Shown: piece by piece, positions 18,054 through 26,118 of the stretch
Position numbering within the stretch: position 1 is the stretch's first letter
Layout of the letters: the number at the start of each line of letters is the position of its first letter
Assembly (NCBI RefSeq): GCF_031599675.1
Contig: NZ_CP134223.1
Span: 2,356,001 to 2,420,000 of the forward strand
Length of the DNA stretch: 64,000 bases
Direction: 5' to 3'
DNA from: Paenibacillus pedocola
GTDB lineage: Bacteria > Bacillota > Bacilli > Paenibacillales > Paenibacillaceae
Program-made: the position numbers and the translations under genes
The notes under the pieces: generated by a model
Databases searched by the model: none
Told to the model about the DNA's origin: nothing
What the model saw: the letters and a program-made list of their open reading frames with translations, nothing else

Positions 18054-18497
18054 ATGAAAACCAGCACCTATGCCTCACGTATCATAAAGGACTTTTTTGT
18101 GGCCTGCGGCTGCTTGTTTATCTTAACGGAAATCATACTGGCAATGTCTTTGACGAAGACAATCAATCCCTCCTTGCTCTGGCAGATCTCTTTAGGCGCA
18201 GCGGCGTTTATTTCTTTTAAATATGCGCTGATCGATACGCCTGAACTGAGCAAAAAAGCACAGCTGATCAGCTACTATGTGTTTTTCCTGCTGGCGGATG
18301 TATTCATCATTGCCTGGCTGTGGTTATTCAGCACCGGTCAATTGATCGAGAAGGGGATTCTGATTCCTTTTGTCATCATTATCCTCATTGTCAAACTGGC
18401 GGTGTACACCATGCAATATGTTGATGGACGTAAAGAAGCCAAATTGCTGAATGAGAAGCTTAGCGTGTATGGCAAAGACGATGAGACTGATCGCTGA
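18054..18497 (+). CDS. DUF3021 membrane protein, partner of LytTR
   Basis: 147 residues with four predicted membrane helices (around residues 15-35, 42-60, 70-92, 98-122) and a charged cytoplasmic tail. DUF3021 proteins are regularly encoded beside LytTR regulators. By analogy with streptococcal HdrM/BrsM-type proteins it may sequester or inhibit the regulator at the membrane; that role is inferred. AAGGAGG precedes the ATG, 12 bases after the LytTR stop. Confidence 0.85.
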   Translation: MKTSTYASRIIKDFFVACGCLFILTEIILAMSLTKTINPSLLWQISLGAAAFISFKYALIDTPELSKKAQLISYYVFFLLADVFIIAWLWLFSTGQLIEKGILIPFVIIILIVKLAVYTMQYVDGRKEAKLLNEKLSVYGKDDETDR

Positions 18498-18587
18498 AAA
18501 GCGCGACTTTGAGGAAATTTATGTAACTTTTATAGATGGGTGACGTATGTCAAAGGAATGTTCTAATTCACTCTTGGAGATGATGAC

Positions 18588-19895
18588 ATGCAGCTTGCCC
18601 GTGTTTCTTTGGCAGATGCGCTTAGTAATGAAGCAGAACTTGAGACTTCTATTGCTGAGGCAATTACACTTTATTTAAAAAGATTTGCAGAGCTGGAACC
18701 GCAGATTCATGCTTTTGTTCCCGAAGAACAGCTGGAGCTGCGCCTGAACCGGGAAAAGGAGCGGCTACTGGCTTCGTTCGCAGCGGCACAAGCCAAACCA
18801 GCCTTATGGGGAATTCCGGTCGGAATCAAGGATTTGATTCATGTAGAGGGCTTACCTACTCATGCCGGGTCTCATTTACCGTCTGAGGCACTGACCGGCA
18901 CGGAAGGACCGCTAGTTAAGAGACTCCGTCTACTGGGAGCGGTTATTGCCGGGAAGACGGTAACTGAGGAGTTTGCTTATCAAGGGCCGATCGCCACGCT
19001 CAATCCCCGTAACACTGCGCACACGCCCGGCGGGTCCAGCGCAGGCTCTGCGGCAGCGGTTGCTGCAGGATTATGCCCGCTGGCGGTAGGTACCCAAACC
19101 TTGCGGTCTGTACTGGCACCAGCTTCCTTTTGCGGAGTAGTAGGCTTTAAAACAAGTTATGGAAGAATTCCAATGGATGGCGTAATTCAGCTGTCGCCTT
19201 CTTTTGACGCGATCGGATTCTTTACGCAGGACCTTCGCAGTATGGAAATTGCTGCTGAACTGCTCATCCCGGACTTTGTTCCCCGCAAAGCGACCCGCAA
19301 GCCTGTACTCGGTATCCCGAAGGGCGTATACATGCAGCTGATGGGCGATGAGGTCAAAGCTGCCTTTCATGCACAAATCGAATCTCTTGAGAAGCTTGGC
19401 TATCAGGTGAAGCATGTGGAGATGCCTTGGCAAGATGAGCTTATCTACGGAGATGCCATGCTGCGATTAATTGAAGGGGAAATGTCACGCGGGCATGCAG
19501 ACTTATTTGAACGATATGCAGGTTATTATGGTGAGCCGGTCAAGGAAGGGATTGCCAGAGGCAAGCAGGTTACCGATGCCGAACTCGAAACCTATCGCGG
19601 GATGCAGCTGGAGCTGCGGCGGAATCTGGAGGTGCTTATGAAGCAGGAAGGAATCGATCTCTGGGTATCTCCGGCTCAAGGGGGAACAGCTCCGAAGCTG
19701 GAAGAGAACCGCACGGGCTGGGCGGGGATGACCGCGGTGTGGGGCTTCGCCGGTTGTCCGGCGCTCAGTATTCCGGCAGCCAGCATAGATAATTTGCCGC
19801 TTGGTTTTCAGTGTGTCGGGAGCTACGGCGGGGACGAATGGCTGCTAGCGTGGTCCCGGGAAGTGGCGCTGGATTTATTGTCGTTGACTATATAA
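18588..19895 (+). CDS. Amidase-signature family hydrolase
   Basis: 435 residues. The Ser-cisSer-Lys triad regions are visible: GIPVGIKDLIHVEG (Lys), TPGGSSAGSAAAVAAG (cis-Ser), then GTQTLRSVLAPASFCG, where the usual TDTGGSIRxPA motif is altered but the Ser nucleophile is kept. It hydrolyses amide bonds; the substrate is unknown. Not GatA-like in context (no gatB or gatC). Cytoplasmic. TTGGAGATG is upstream of the ATG. Monocistronic, with a terminator right after. Confidence 0.85.
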   Translation: MQLARVSLADALSNEAELETSIAEAITLYLKRFAELEPQIHAFVPEEQLELRLNREKERLLASFAAAQAKPALWGIPVGIKDLIHVEGLPTHAGSHLPSEALTGTEGPLVKRLRLLGAVIAGKTVTEEFAYQGPIATLNPRNTAHTPGGSSAGSAAAVAAGLCPLAVGTQTLRSVLAPASFCGVVGFKTSYGRIPMDGVIQLSPSFDAIGFFTQDLRSMEIAAELLIPDFVPRKATRKPVLGIPKGVYMQLMGDEVKAAFHAQIESLEKLGYQVKHVEMPWQDELIYGDAMLRLIEGEMSRGHADLFERYAGYYGEPVKEGIARGKQVTDAELETYRGMQLELRRNLEVLMKQEGIDLWVSPAQGGTAPKLEENRTGWAGMTAVWGFAGCPALSIPAASIDNLPLGFQCVGSYGGDEWLLAWSREVALDLLSLTI

Positions 19896-19901
19896 AACAT
19901 T

Positions 19902-19947
19902 AATCCTCCACGTCCTGTACATCTAAGCAGGATCGGGGGATTTTTTT
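19902..19947 (+). terminator. Rho-independent terminator
   Basis: AATCCTCC (19902-19909) pairs with GGGGGATT (19935-19942), plus inner TCCTG/CAGGA pairing and a run of seven T. Located directly after the amidase stop. Confidence 0.85.
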
Positions 19948-19983
19948 GGGTTTTCAGCATAACCCGGCTGTGCTATGATTTTC

Positions 19984-20012
19984 TTGAGTATAGTTAATTA
20001 TTGTATTATATA
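19984..20012 (+). promoter_or_regulatory. Probable sigma-A promoter
   Basis: TTGAGT (19984-19989) and TATATA (20007-20012) with a 17-base spacer. It precedes the MITE-like element and the nucleotidyltransferase gene at 20276, so the element would be part of the transcript leader. Confidence 0.45.
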
Positions 20013-20030
20013 GTTAGTAAAAACATTAAC

Positions 20031-20246
20031 TTTATAGATTGAACTTGAAAATAAACATTTAGGGAAAAGTGGCGGAGGGGAATTTTGGAACTGTAGGAGC
20101 GGTAGCATCCACCTTTGTCTGCAGATTTCCACCGCAAACAGCGGTATCAAATCAAGAAATCTGCAGACAACAGTGGCCGGAAGTCCAAATATTCTCTGTA
20201 GTCATGGCCATCCCAATAATAGAATAATCCAAGTTCAATCTATAAA
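20031..20246. mobile_element. MITE-like element with 17-base terminal inverted repeats
   Basis: Ends TTTATAGATTGAACTTG (20031-20047) and CAAGTTCAATCTATAAA (20230-20246) are perfect inverted repeats. Inside is a nested hairpin: a 14-base stem (20115-20128 with 20157-20170) enclosing ACCGC/GCGGT (20131-20135, 20141-20145). No reading frame inside. Size (216 bases), noncoding content and TA at the tips fit a non-autonomous element of an IS630/Tc1-like type; the class is a guess. A shorter relative lies at 31650-31735. Confidence 0.7.
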
Positions 20247-20275
20247 TATTACTATATCAATGAGGTGATTGCGGA

Positions 20276-21061
20276 ATGTATCAACATCATCAAACAGCTA
20301 TCAGTGCTGTAACTGACAAGCTGGGGGCCAGGCAAGACGTGCTCGGGATCATCATCGGAGGATCGATTGCACATGGCTATGCCAGTGAAACCTCGGATCT
20401 TGATGTTATGATTGTGCTCTCCGAGGAAGATTATCAGCAGGCTTTGAGGACGGGAGATATCGGTTTTTTTGAAACAGAGTCTACACCTTATGAGGGCGGT
20501 TATGTGGATGGCAAATGTGTGTCAGTGGAATACATCCGCAAGGTGGCGGAGTATGGCAGTGAGCCTGCCAGATTTGCGTTCAAGGATGCTATTGTATCCT
20601 ATTCCAGGCTTAACGGTCTGGAGGAGCTGATCCATACTGCAGCCAGCTATCCCCTAGATAATAAAGAGGAGAACATTCAGAAATTCTATGCCCAGCTAGA
20701 AACGTGGAAATGGTACTTTTACGAAGGTTTGAAGAGAAGCAACCAGCTGCTGATGGACTATTCCCGCACGAATTATGTCCTGTTCGCCGGAAGACTGATC
20801 CTCGCCTATAATGAAACGCTGTTCCCCTCCTACAAATGGCTGCTCAAAGAGCTGGAGAAAGCAGAGAAGAAGCCTGATAAATTCATGAAGCTCATGAACG
20901 ATGTAATCGAGCTGAAGACTCCTGAGTCCATAGAGCTTTTGTATAACAGCATCATTGGATTTCATAACTGGTACACTTCAGATGAGCATTGGACTGTCCG
21001 GTTCATGATTGACAGCCAGCTCAACTGGGTAGACGGCATGGTGCCTGTACTGGATCTGTAA
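20276..21061 (+). CDS. Nucleotidyltransferase-domain protein
   Basis: 261 residues. GGSIAHGYASETSDLDVMIV near residue 28 is the GS...SDLD nucleotidyltransferase motif, followed by a mostly helical C-terminal half similar to aminoglycoside-nucleotidyltransferase-like proteins. The substrate is unknown. GAGGTGATT precedes the ATG. It is not closely similar to the nucleotidyltransferase at 12826, which has an extra winged helix. The MITE-like element lies in its leader, between the likely promoter and the start codon. Confidence 0.85.
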   Translation: MYQHHQTAISAVTDKLGARQDVLGIIIGGSIAHGYASETSDLDVMIVLSEEDYQQALRTGDIGFFETESTPYEGGYVDGKCVSVEYIRKVAEYGSEPARFAFKDAIVSYSRLNGLEELIHTAASYPLDNKEENIQKFYAQLETWKWYFYEGLKRSNQLLMDYSRTNYVLFAGRLILAYNETLFPSYKWLLKELEKAEKKPDKFMKLMNDVIELKTPESIELLYNSIIGFHNWYTSDEHWTVRFMIDSQLNWVDGMVPVLDL

Positions 21062-21113
21062 GCAAAAGAGGCAAGCCGCTGGGCAGCATCTGTACAGGAG
21101 CGGCATACCAGGA

Positions 21114-21947
21114 TTATTTAATGCTTTTGTTGTTCAGTTTAATGTAGGCAGCCAGTAAATCCTCCAGCAGAATCCCCTCGATTCTTAGACCCTCTGTGCT
21201 ACAGTGCCGGATATCCACATTTGAAAGATCACAGCCGAAGATTTGGCTGCTGGTTAATCTCAGGTTTGACAGTAGTGTGTCTGTGAGATTCAGATTCGTG
21301 AATTTGGAGCCGCTCAGATTGCAGTCGGTAAATAAGCTGCCGCTTAGATTACTGTTGTTGAAGCAGGCCTTCTCCAGATTCATATTGTAGAAATCCGCAT
21401 CGCTCATCAGGCAGTTCTCAAACTCCGCCTTTGGGAGGGATTGATCTTTAAACTGAGCTGCCTGCTCTGCATTCTCAGCGGAAACAGCAATATGCTTTTC
21501 ATAACCAAACTCCATCTCGGATTCATAGATCCGGGAATAGCCTGCTTTTTCATAAAAATGATGATTGTCCAGTTGTTTCGAGGACGTTTCCAGCTTCCAG
21601 ACCGCTACTGCAGGGAATTCGCGTTCCAGGAAATCCAGAGCCTTTGAACCGATGCCGCAACCCTGAAAGGCAGGGTCAACAAAAATTCTGTCGATTCGCG
21701 CATGTCTTCTGCCCGGGTAGTCTACACAAGCTCCGCCGATGACCTGTCCATCCATTTCAATTACATAATAATAAGCTTGCTGAATGAAATATGCATGCAT
21801 CTCAGTAGAATCATAACCCGGCGGGCGAAGATTATTATCCTGGTAAGTGCTTTCGGGAGACCAGCGCTGCTGCTCGGCATTAAAGGTTGTTTTCATTATT
21901 GCGGCTAAGGATGGGGCATCTTCTATCACTGCTTTGCGTATAATCAT
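21114..21947 (-). CDS. GNAT acetyltransferase fused to pentapeptide repeats
   Basis: 277 residues. Residues 1-155 form a GNAT domain (VIGGACVDYPGRRHARIDRI, then IFVDPAFQGCGIGSKALDFL with the acetyl-CoA loop QGCGIG). From about residue 170 the chain turns into pentapeptide-like repeats (A[D/N]LXX pattern: NLEKACFNNSNLSGSLFTDC, then SGSKFTNLNLTDTLLSN), a right-handed quadrilateral helix. Start at ATG 21947 with GGAG nine bases upstream; an upstream ATG (21962) has no site. Such a fusion could acetylate a target recognised through the repeat domain. It faces the nucleotidyltransferase gene convergently. Confidence 0.85.
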   Translation of the reverse strand: MIIRKAVIEDAPSLAAIMKTTFNAEQQRWSPESTYQDNNLRPPGYDSTEMHAYFIQQAYYYVIEMDGQVIGGACVDYPGRRHARIDRIFVDPAFQGCGIGSKALDFLEREFPAVAVWKLETSSKQLDNHHFYEKAGYSRIYESEMEFGYEKHIAVSAENAEQAAQFKDQSLPKAEFENCLMSDADFYNMNLEKACFNNSNLSGSLFTDCNLSGSKFTNLNLTDTLLSNLRLTSSQIFGCDLSNVDIRHCSTEGLRIEGILLEDLLAAYIKLNNKSIK

Positions 21948-22029
21948 CTTCACACACTCCATTTTGCTGAATTCTATAATTTCTAGAATATACCATAGAT
22001 CACTTACAATAAAGATTGAGAAAAAACTT

Positions 22030-22055
22030 AAGGCACGAGCAGACGCTCGTGCCTT
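22030..22055. terminator. Terminator hairpin
   Basis: Perfect 11-base stem AAGGCACGAGC / GCTCGTGCCTT with loop AGAC. On the minus strand it is followed by a run of T, 30 bases after the subtilisin stop; on the plus strand there is a short T4. Confidence 0.85.
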
Positions 22056-22084
22056 TTACTTGCGGTGATGCAGCCGCAACCTGG

Positions 22085-23350
22085 TTATTTTCTTTTCTTC
22101 CGGCAGTTCAGGAACCGCATATTTACCTCACCGCTGCCGGCGGTATTCGGCTTCAGGCCGAGGCTGAAGGAGTTTTTCTTCAGTGTGACTTTAACTTGCC
22201 GGGGAGTTAGGCACGGGCGAAGCTGCAGCAGCTGCGCGGCGGCTCCCGCGACGATCGGGGTGGAGACGGAGGTGCCGGACAGCACAAAGTACAATTTGCC
22301 GTTTCGTTGACCCGGCATCTGGCGGGCCAGCCTGGAGCCCGGAGCCAGCAGTGAGGTGATAGACTCACCCGGTGCCACAATATCGGGCTTCACTTTCCCT
22401 CCTGGTGCAGGTCCGCGGCTGGAGTAGAATGTAATACGGTCATCACTCTGGGTGATCGTCCGTTGGTCATTCACTGCACCTACTGTAATTGCAGAGGGGC
22501 TAACTCCGGGAGATTCAATCGTCCGGGATCCTGGTCCGCTGTTGCCGGCGGAGATGACTACGGTCAGTCCGGCCTTGACCGCTTTTTCCACCGCTTGGAC
22601 CAGCAGGTCTTCCTCAGCTGAATTACTTACCGGTCCGCCGAAGGACATGGACAGGATGCGCAGCTTCAAGCGTTGCTTGTTGGCGATGCACCATTCAATC
22701 CCCTTAATAATGGTGGAGTCATAGCCCTCCCCGTTTTTATCGAGTACCTTGACACCCACAATCCCTGCTTCCGGGGCAGGCCCTTTATACTTTCCTTTGC
22801 TTACCCATCCGTTTCCGGCGGCGTCTCCGGAGATATGTGTGCCGTGTCCGTTATCGTCATAAGGCTGTTGCCGGTGATTAATCAAATCCTTGAACGCGAT
22901 AATCCGGTTGACGGGCCGGGTCAGATCGGGATGCGGGAACACACCGGTGTCGATAATGGCAATGTTGATCCCTTTTCCGGTGAGTCCCCGTGTTTGTTGA
23001 AGCGCTGCTGCACCGATTGAAGGGGTAGCGATATTCAAAGTGGCTTTCTTAACATCGTCCAGATAGACTTTGCCTATTTCGCCGCAGCTGCAGATCCGCT
23101 CCAGACACTTCAATGAAACACGCGATGACACGGCATTGAGCAGATGGAGCCGGTGCTTCACAGGGAAGGCATGTTCACCTAAATGCTTTTGTAATGCCTG
23201 CATCCGGGCCGGTGTTAATTTGTGTTTGAACTGTACGATTACGGGAACTGCCGCAGGTTTCTTAGCCAGACTCTTCGAATGCTGAATATTTCGTTTTAAC
23301 GGTTTATTGATTTTGGCGGCATAATGCCGTACCCACATCGGTTCACTCAT
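22085..23350 (-). CDS. aprX: S8 subtilisin-like serine protease (AprX-like)
   Basis: 421 residues. Catalytic triad: D134 (IIDTGVF), H169 (NGHGTHISG) and S361 (SGTSVSTPIVAG). About 120 residues precede the catalytic domain and carry an inhibitor-I9-like segment (VPVIVQFKHKLTPARMQALQ) but no signal peptide, which fits AprX-type intracellular or non-classically exported subtilisins. Start: ATG 23350 (MSEPMWVRHYAAKINKP) with GGAGAGGTGA ten bases upstream; the frame also has a GTG at 23377. Monocistronic, with its own terminator. The AprX name is by similarity of architecture only. Confidence 0.85.
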   Translation of the reverse strand: MSEPMWVRHYAAKINKPLKRNIQHSKSLAKKPAAVPVIVQFKHKLTPARMQALQKHLGEHAFPVKHRLHLLNAVSSRVSLKCLERICSCGEIGKVYLDDVKKATLNIATPSIGAAALQQTRGLTGKGINIAIIDTGVFPHPDLTRPVNRIIAFKDLINHRQQPYDDNGHGTHISGDAAGNGWVSKGKYKGPAPEAGIVGVKVLDKNGEGYDSTIIKGIEWCIANKQRLKLRILSMSFGGPVSNSAEEDLLVQAVEKAVKAGLTVVISAGNSGPGSRTIESPGVSPSAITVGAVNDQRTITQSDDRITFYSSRGPAPGGKVKPDIVAPGESITSLLAPGSRLARQMPGQRNGKLYFVLSGTSVSTPIVAGAAAQLLQLRPCLTPRQVKVTLKKNSFSLGLKPNTAGSGEVNMRFLNCRKKRK

Positions 23351-23522
23351 TGACGTTGCTTCACCTCTCCATAGCACATACTATGCAGTGATCAGCCTAG
23401 CGGATACTTATCTATGAAACTGAGACACTACCACATTTTATGAAATGATAGGCAATTAATCAGTTCAGATCTCCCGTAAAATGCATTTACTACACTATCT
23501 TAAAAGAAAGTGGTGAAGCAAA

Positions 23523-23987
23523 GTGAGAGAAGCTGAGAAGAAAGCATTAATCGCAAAACGTGCAGCAATGATCAAAAAAGCAAGTGTGTCTAAACTGGCG
23601 GCAAAGAAGGTAAACGCAGCAAAGGTACAAGCCCAGAAAGCGCAAATGGCTAAAAAAGCCCTACTGGCCAAAAAGACCCTGCTGGCTAAAAAGGCCAAAC
23701 TGGTTGCCCGTAAAAAACGCAGAGTAAAACAGTCGTTCTTTAACTTCGTAGTGCTTGCGGTCAACTTTAATAATCGGCCAAAAGACACTACAGATTTTAC
23801 AGCTGTACTGACCAGAGGCAGCCAGACGTATACAGCATTTTTCGATGAAACGGGTGTAGCGATATTCTATGACATCAGAGTATTGACAAAATTCCAGTAT
23901 ACTCTGCGAATCAACAATGAAGATAACCAAGAAGTATTCCAGGGCACCGTTCCTGCAAACCGCGAATTCTATATCGCCCAATTCTAA
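23523..23987 (+). CDS. Lys/Ala-rich repeat protein with C-terminal beta domain
   Basis: 154 residues in two parts. Residues 1-70 are almost only Lys, Ala, Leu, Val, Gln and Met in heptad-like KKALLAKKTLLAKKAKL repeats, strongly basic and H1-histone-like. Residues 75-154 are a normal beta-rich domain (FVVLAVNFNNRPKDTTDFTA then GSQTYTAFFDETGVAIFYD) that resembles small Ig-like domains. No signal peptide. GTG start at 23523 after GTGGTG. I know no family for it. A nucleic-acid or spore-layer binding role is possible but unproven. Confidence 0.7.
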   Translation: MREAEKKALIAKRAAMIKKASVSKLAAKKVNAAKVQAQKAQMAKKALLAKKTLLAKKAKLVARKKRRVKQSFFNFVVLAVNFNNRPKDTTDFTAVLTRGSQTYTAFFDETGVAIFYDIRVLTKFQYTLRINNEDNQEVFQGTVPANREFYIAQF

Positions 23988-24018
23988 GCCGGACTTTATG
24001 GGATAAGGAGAACACCAA

Positions 24019-24050
24019 GGCAGCGCACTCTTGTAAAAGGGTGCGCTGCC
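24019..24050 (+). terminator. Rho-independent terminator
   Basis: 14-pair stem (24019-24032 with 24037-24050, one G-T pair), loop GTAA, followed by T-rich sequence. It follows the Lys/Ala-rich gene. Confidence 0.85.
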
Positions 24051-24129
24051 CTGGTTTGTGCTGATATTTTTCATAGTATGAATAGTAAAAATGTGGAATT
24101 ATTAATGCATCTAAGCTCGAGGTGGGATA

Positions 24130-24885
24130 ATGGTGAAAAGCTATTTTGTGCACAATACTGAAGTTGCTCTGCATGTTTTGGAAAAAGGGGAAGCCTCGGT
24201 GTTTGCCCCGTCGCTTCTGGTGATTAACGGACTTTGGGAGCCTGCTGAACGGGCCATCCCGTTGCTGTCTAATTTGCCTGGACATGTAGTTACTTTTAGT
24301 TTCCGGGGACGAGGTCTTAGCTCAACGCCAGAACAGGGCTATGACCTTGCCGGTCATTTGGGAGATATTGAAGCGGTGGTCAAGCACTGCGGTCTGGACA
24401 ATTATTGCGTGTTAGGTTTCTCTAGAGGAGCTGCTTATGCACTTGGCTGGAGTCTGCGGAACCAGCAGCATATGCAAGGACTTCTTCTGGTGGATCAGCC
24501 GCCGGTACATAGCAGCCATTCTGAGAAAACCGTGAAATTCTGGTCTGAACTGAACTATTCTGGCGTACCTATACTGAATTTCATGCGCCGGACAGCCCTA
24601 GAAGGATTGGCGGATGAAGCGCAGGAGATCGATTTCGCGCCACAATTATCACAACTGCAAATTCCTGTAACCCTATTTGTCGGGCGCAATCGCGAGGCAG
24701 TGATTCCCTCGGATATCTCGGAGGATGACTTAGAGAAGTACAAACGGTCAATCTGTTCATTGCGGATTATTGAGTTCCTGGAGTCTGGGCATATGATTCC
24801 TGATGAGGAGCAGGGGAAGTATATTAGGGAAGTCAGAAAGTGGATGGGGGCTTTCTCTGATCAGCAGATGACAGTGAAATTATAA
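24130..24885 (+). CDS. Alpha/beta hydrolase
   Basis: 251 residues. The nucleophile elbow is LGFSRGAAYALG; the acid is likely in FVGRNREAVIPSD; the catalytic His is in ESGHMIPDEE. An N-terminal oxyanion segment (VINGLWEPAERAIPLL) fits. No signal peptide. Substrate unknown; the family covers esterases and lactonases. GAGGTGGG precedes the ATG. It stands alone between the Lys/Ala-rich gene and the DUF2785 gene. Confidence 0.85.
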   Translation: MVKSYFVHNTEVALHVLEKGEASVFAPSLLVINGLWEPAERAIPLLSNLPGHVVTFSFRGRGLSSTPEQGYDLAGHLGDIEAVVKHCGLDNYCVLGFSRGAAYALGWSLRNQQHMQGLLLVDQPPVHSSHSEKTVKFWSELNYSGVPILNFMRRTALEGLADEAQEIDFAPQLSQLQIPVTLFVGRNREAVIPSDISEDDLEKYKRSICSLRIIEFLESGHMIPDEEQGKYIREVRKWMGAFSDQQMTVKL

Positions 24886-25017
24886 TTATTGAGCGGGTCT
24901 TCACTTTGAAGGCCTATTCGCGGCTTACCGGAAAGTGACAGTCCCTGTGTCGTAGAAATGGATTTCATTTCCGGCCAGGCAAGTCAGATCGGAAAATTTC
25001 TAGCAGGAGTGTGTAAA

Positions 25018-25839
25018 ATGAACTTAAAAGAAAAGTTGATCATAATAAAAGAAAATGGCTACCAAGCACCTCCCGAAGCATTCCAGTTGATTAAAGAAAT
25101 GTTAAAAAACATCGGTTCTCTGGATACCGAGCTGCGTGATGAGCTGATATATACAACCTTATCACACTGGATTCCTGGTAATTCTCCGACTGCAAACGAA
25201 CTGGAGCAACTTCTGCCAGTTGTTTTGGATAACAACCATTTGCTTTATAGGCTTGGTGAAACCAATACAGACTCTGTCTTCACCCGATCTTTCTCTATGC
25301 TAGTCATACCGCTCCTCTTCATGAGGCATAGTGAATCACCATTTCTCTCAAAAGAGCAAATTCATCAAATAAAAGAAAATGTTTTTTACAGTTTACAAGA
25401 AGAGCGGGATTACCGTGGATATGACGAAGAAAAAGGCTGGGCTCATACCATAGCCCATGCAGCAGATGCTTTAGATGATTTGGCGCAATGTTCCGAACTG
25501 GATGAAACAGACCTCTTAACCATCCTCGATTTGGCTTACGAAAAGATGACCATAACAGATCGAATTTATTCTGATGGTGAAGATGAGAGAATGGTAAGAC
25601 CCGTAATAAGTGTTTTAAATAGAAAAATACTTAGTAAGACTTATGTAGAGCAATGGATTCAAAGTTTTGGTGATGTGGAGAAGAGTTCGGAATTTCTTCC
25701 TGCCTTTAGGCAAAAAAATAACATAAAGAACTTTTTGAAAAGTTTATACTTTCGAGTTAAATTTTTCAAAGTGGATGCGGATCTCTGTCCGACTATCGAG
25801 CAAACATTGTATAAAGTAGAAAAAGTATACTATTCCTAG
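25018..25839 (+). CDS. DUF2785 protein
   Basis: 273 residues, all-helical, with the family motif GYDEEKGWAHTIAHAADALD in the middle. Function of DUF2785 is unknown; members are cytoplasmic. Start: ATG 25018 with AGGAG eight bases upstream. The composition around it is more A+T-rich than neighbours, which may point to acquisition. The following 279-base gap (25840-26118) has a TATAAT at 25980-25985 that could be the -10 of the flavoprotein gene, but no matching -35 was found. Confidence 0.85.
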   Translation: MNLKEKLIIIKENGYQAPPEAFQLIKEMLKNIGSLDTELRDELIYTTLSHWIPGNSPTANELEQLLPVVLDNNHLLYRLGETNTDSVFTRSFSMLVIPLLFMRHSESPFLSKEQIHQIKENVFYSLQEERDYRGYDEEKGWAHTIAHAADALDDLAQCSELDETDLLTILDLAYEKMTITDRIYSDGEDERMVRPVISVLNRKILSKTYVEQWIQSFGDVEKSSEFLPAFRQKNNIKNFLKSLYFRVKFFKVDADLCPTIEQTLYKVEKVYYS

Positions 25840-26118
25840 GATTTATGATTGCTTTGAGGAATATTAATAGTTGTAATTGTGGCATGTTTCATTCCATTTG
25901 AACTTGGTTTGTCAATTCATATCGACCCTAGAACATGAAATGTTAGTAAAAATGTACAATCATCTGAGCTGATTTTAGCTATAATGACAATAAACCTGAC
26001 ATAAATATTTAAAAGGTGAACCATACCGGATATAATATGGCCAATGATGTAAGTGTGGAGCATGGGAATCGCTTGTAAATGCGGAGGTTCCTAAAGATGC
26101 CAGCGAAAGGTCTGAGGA

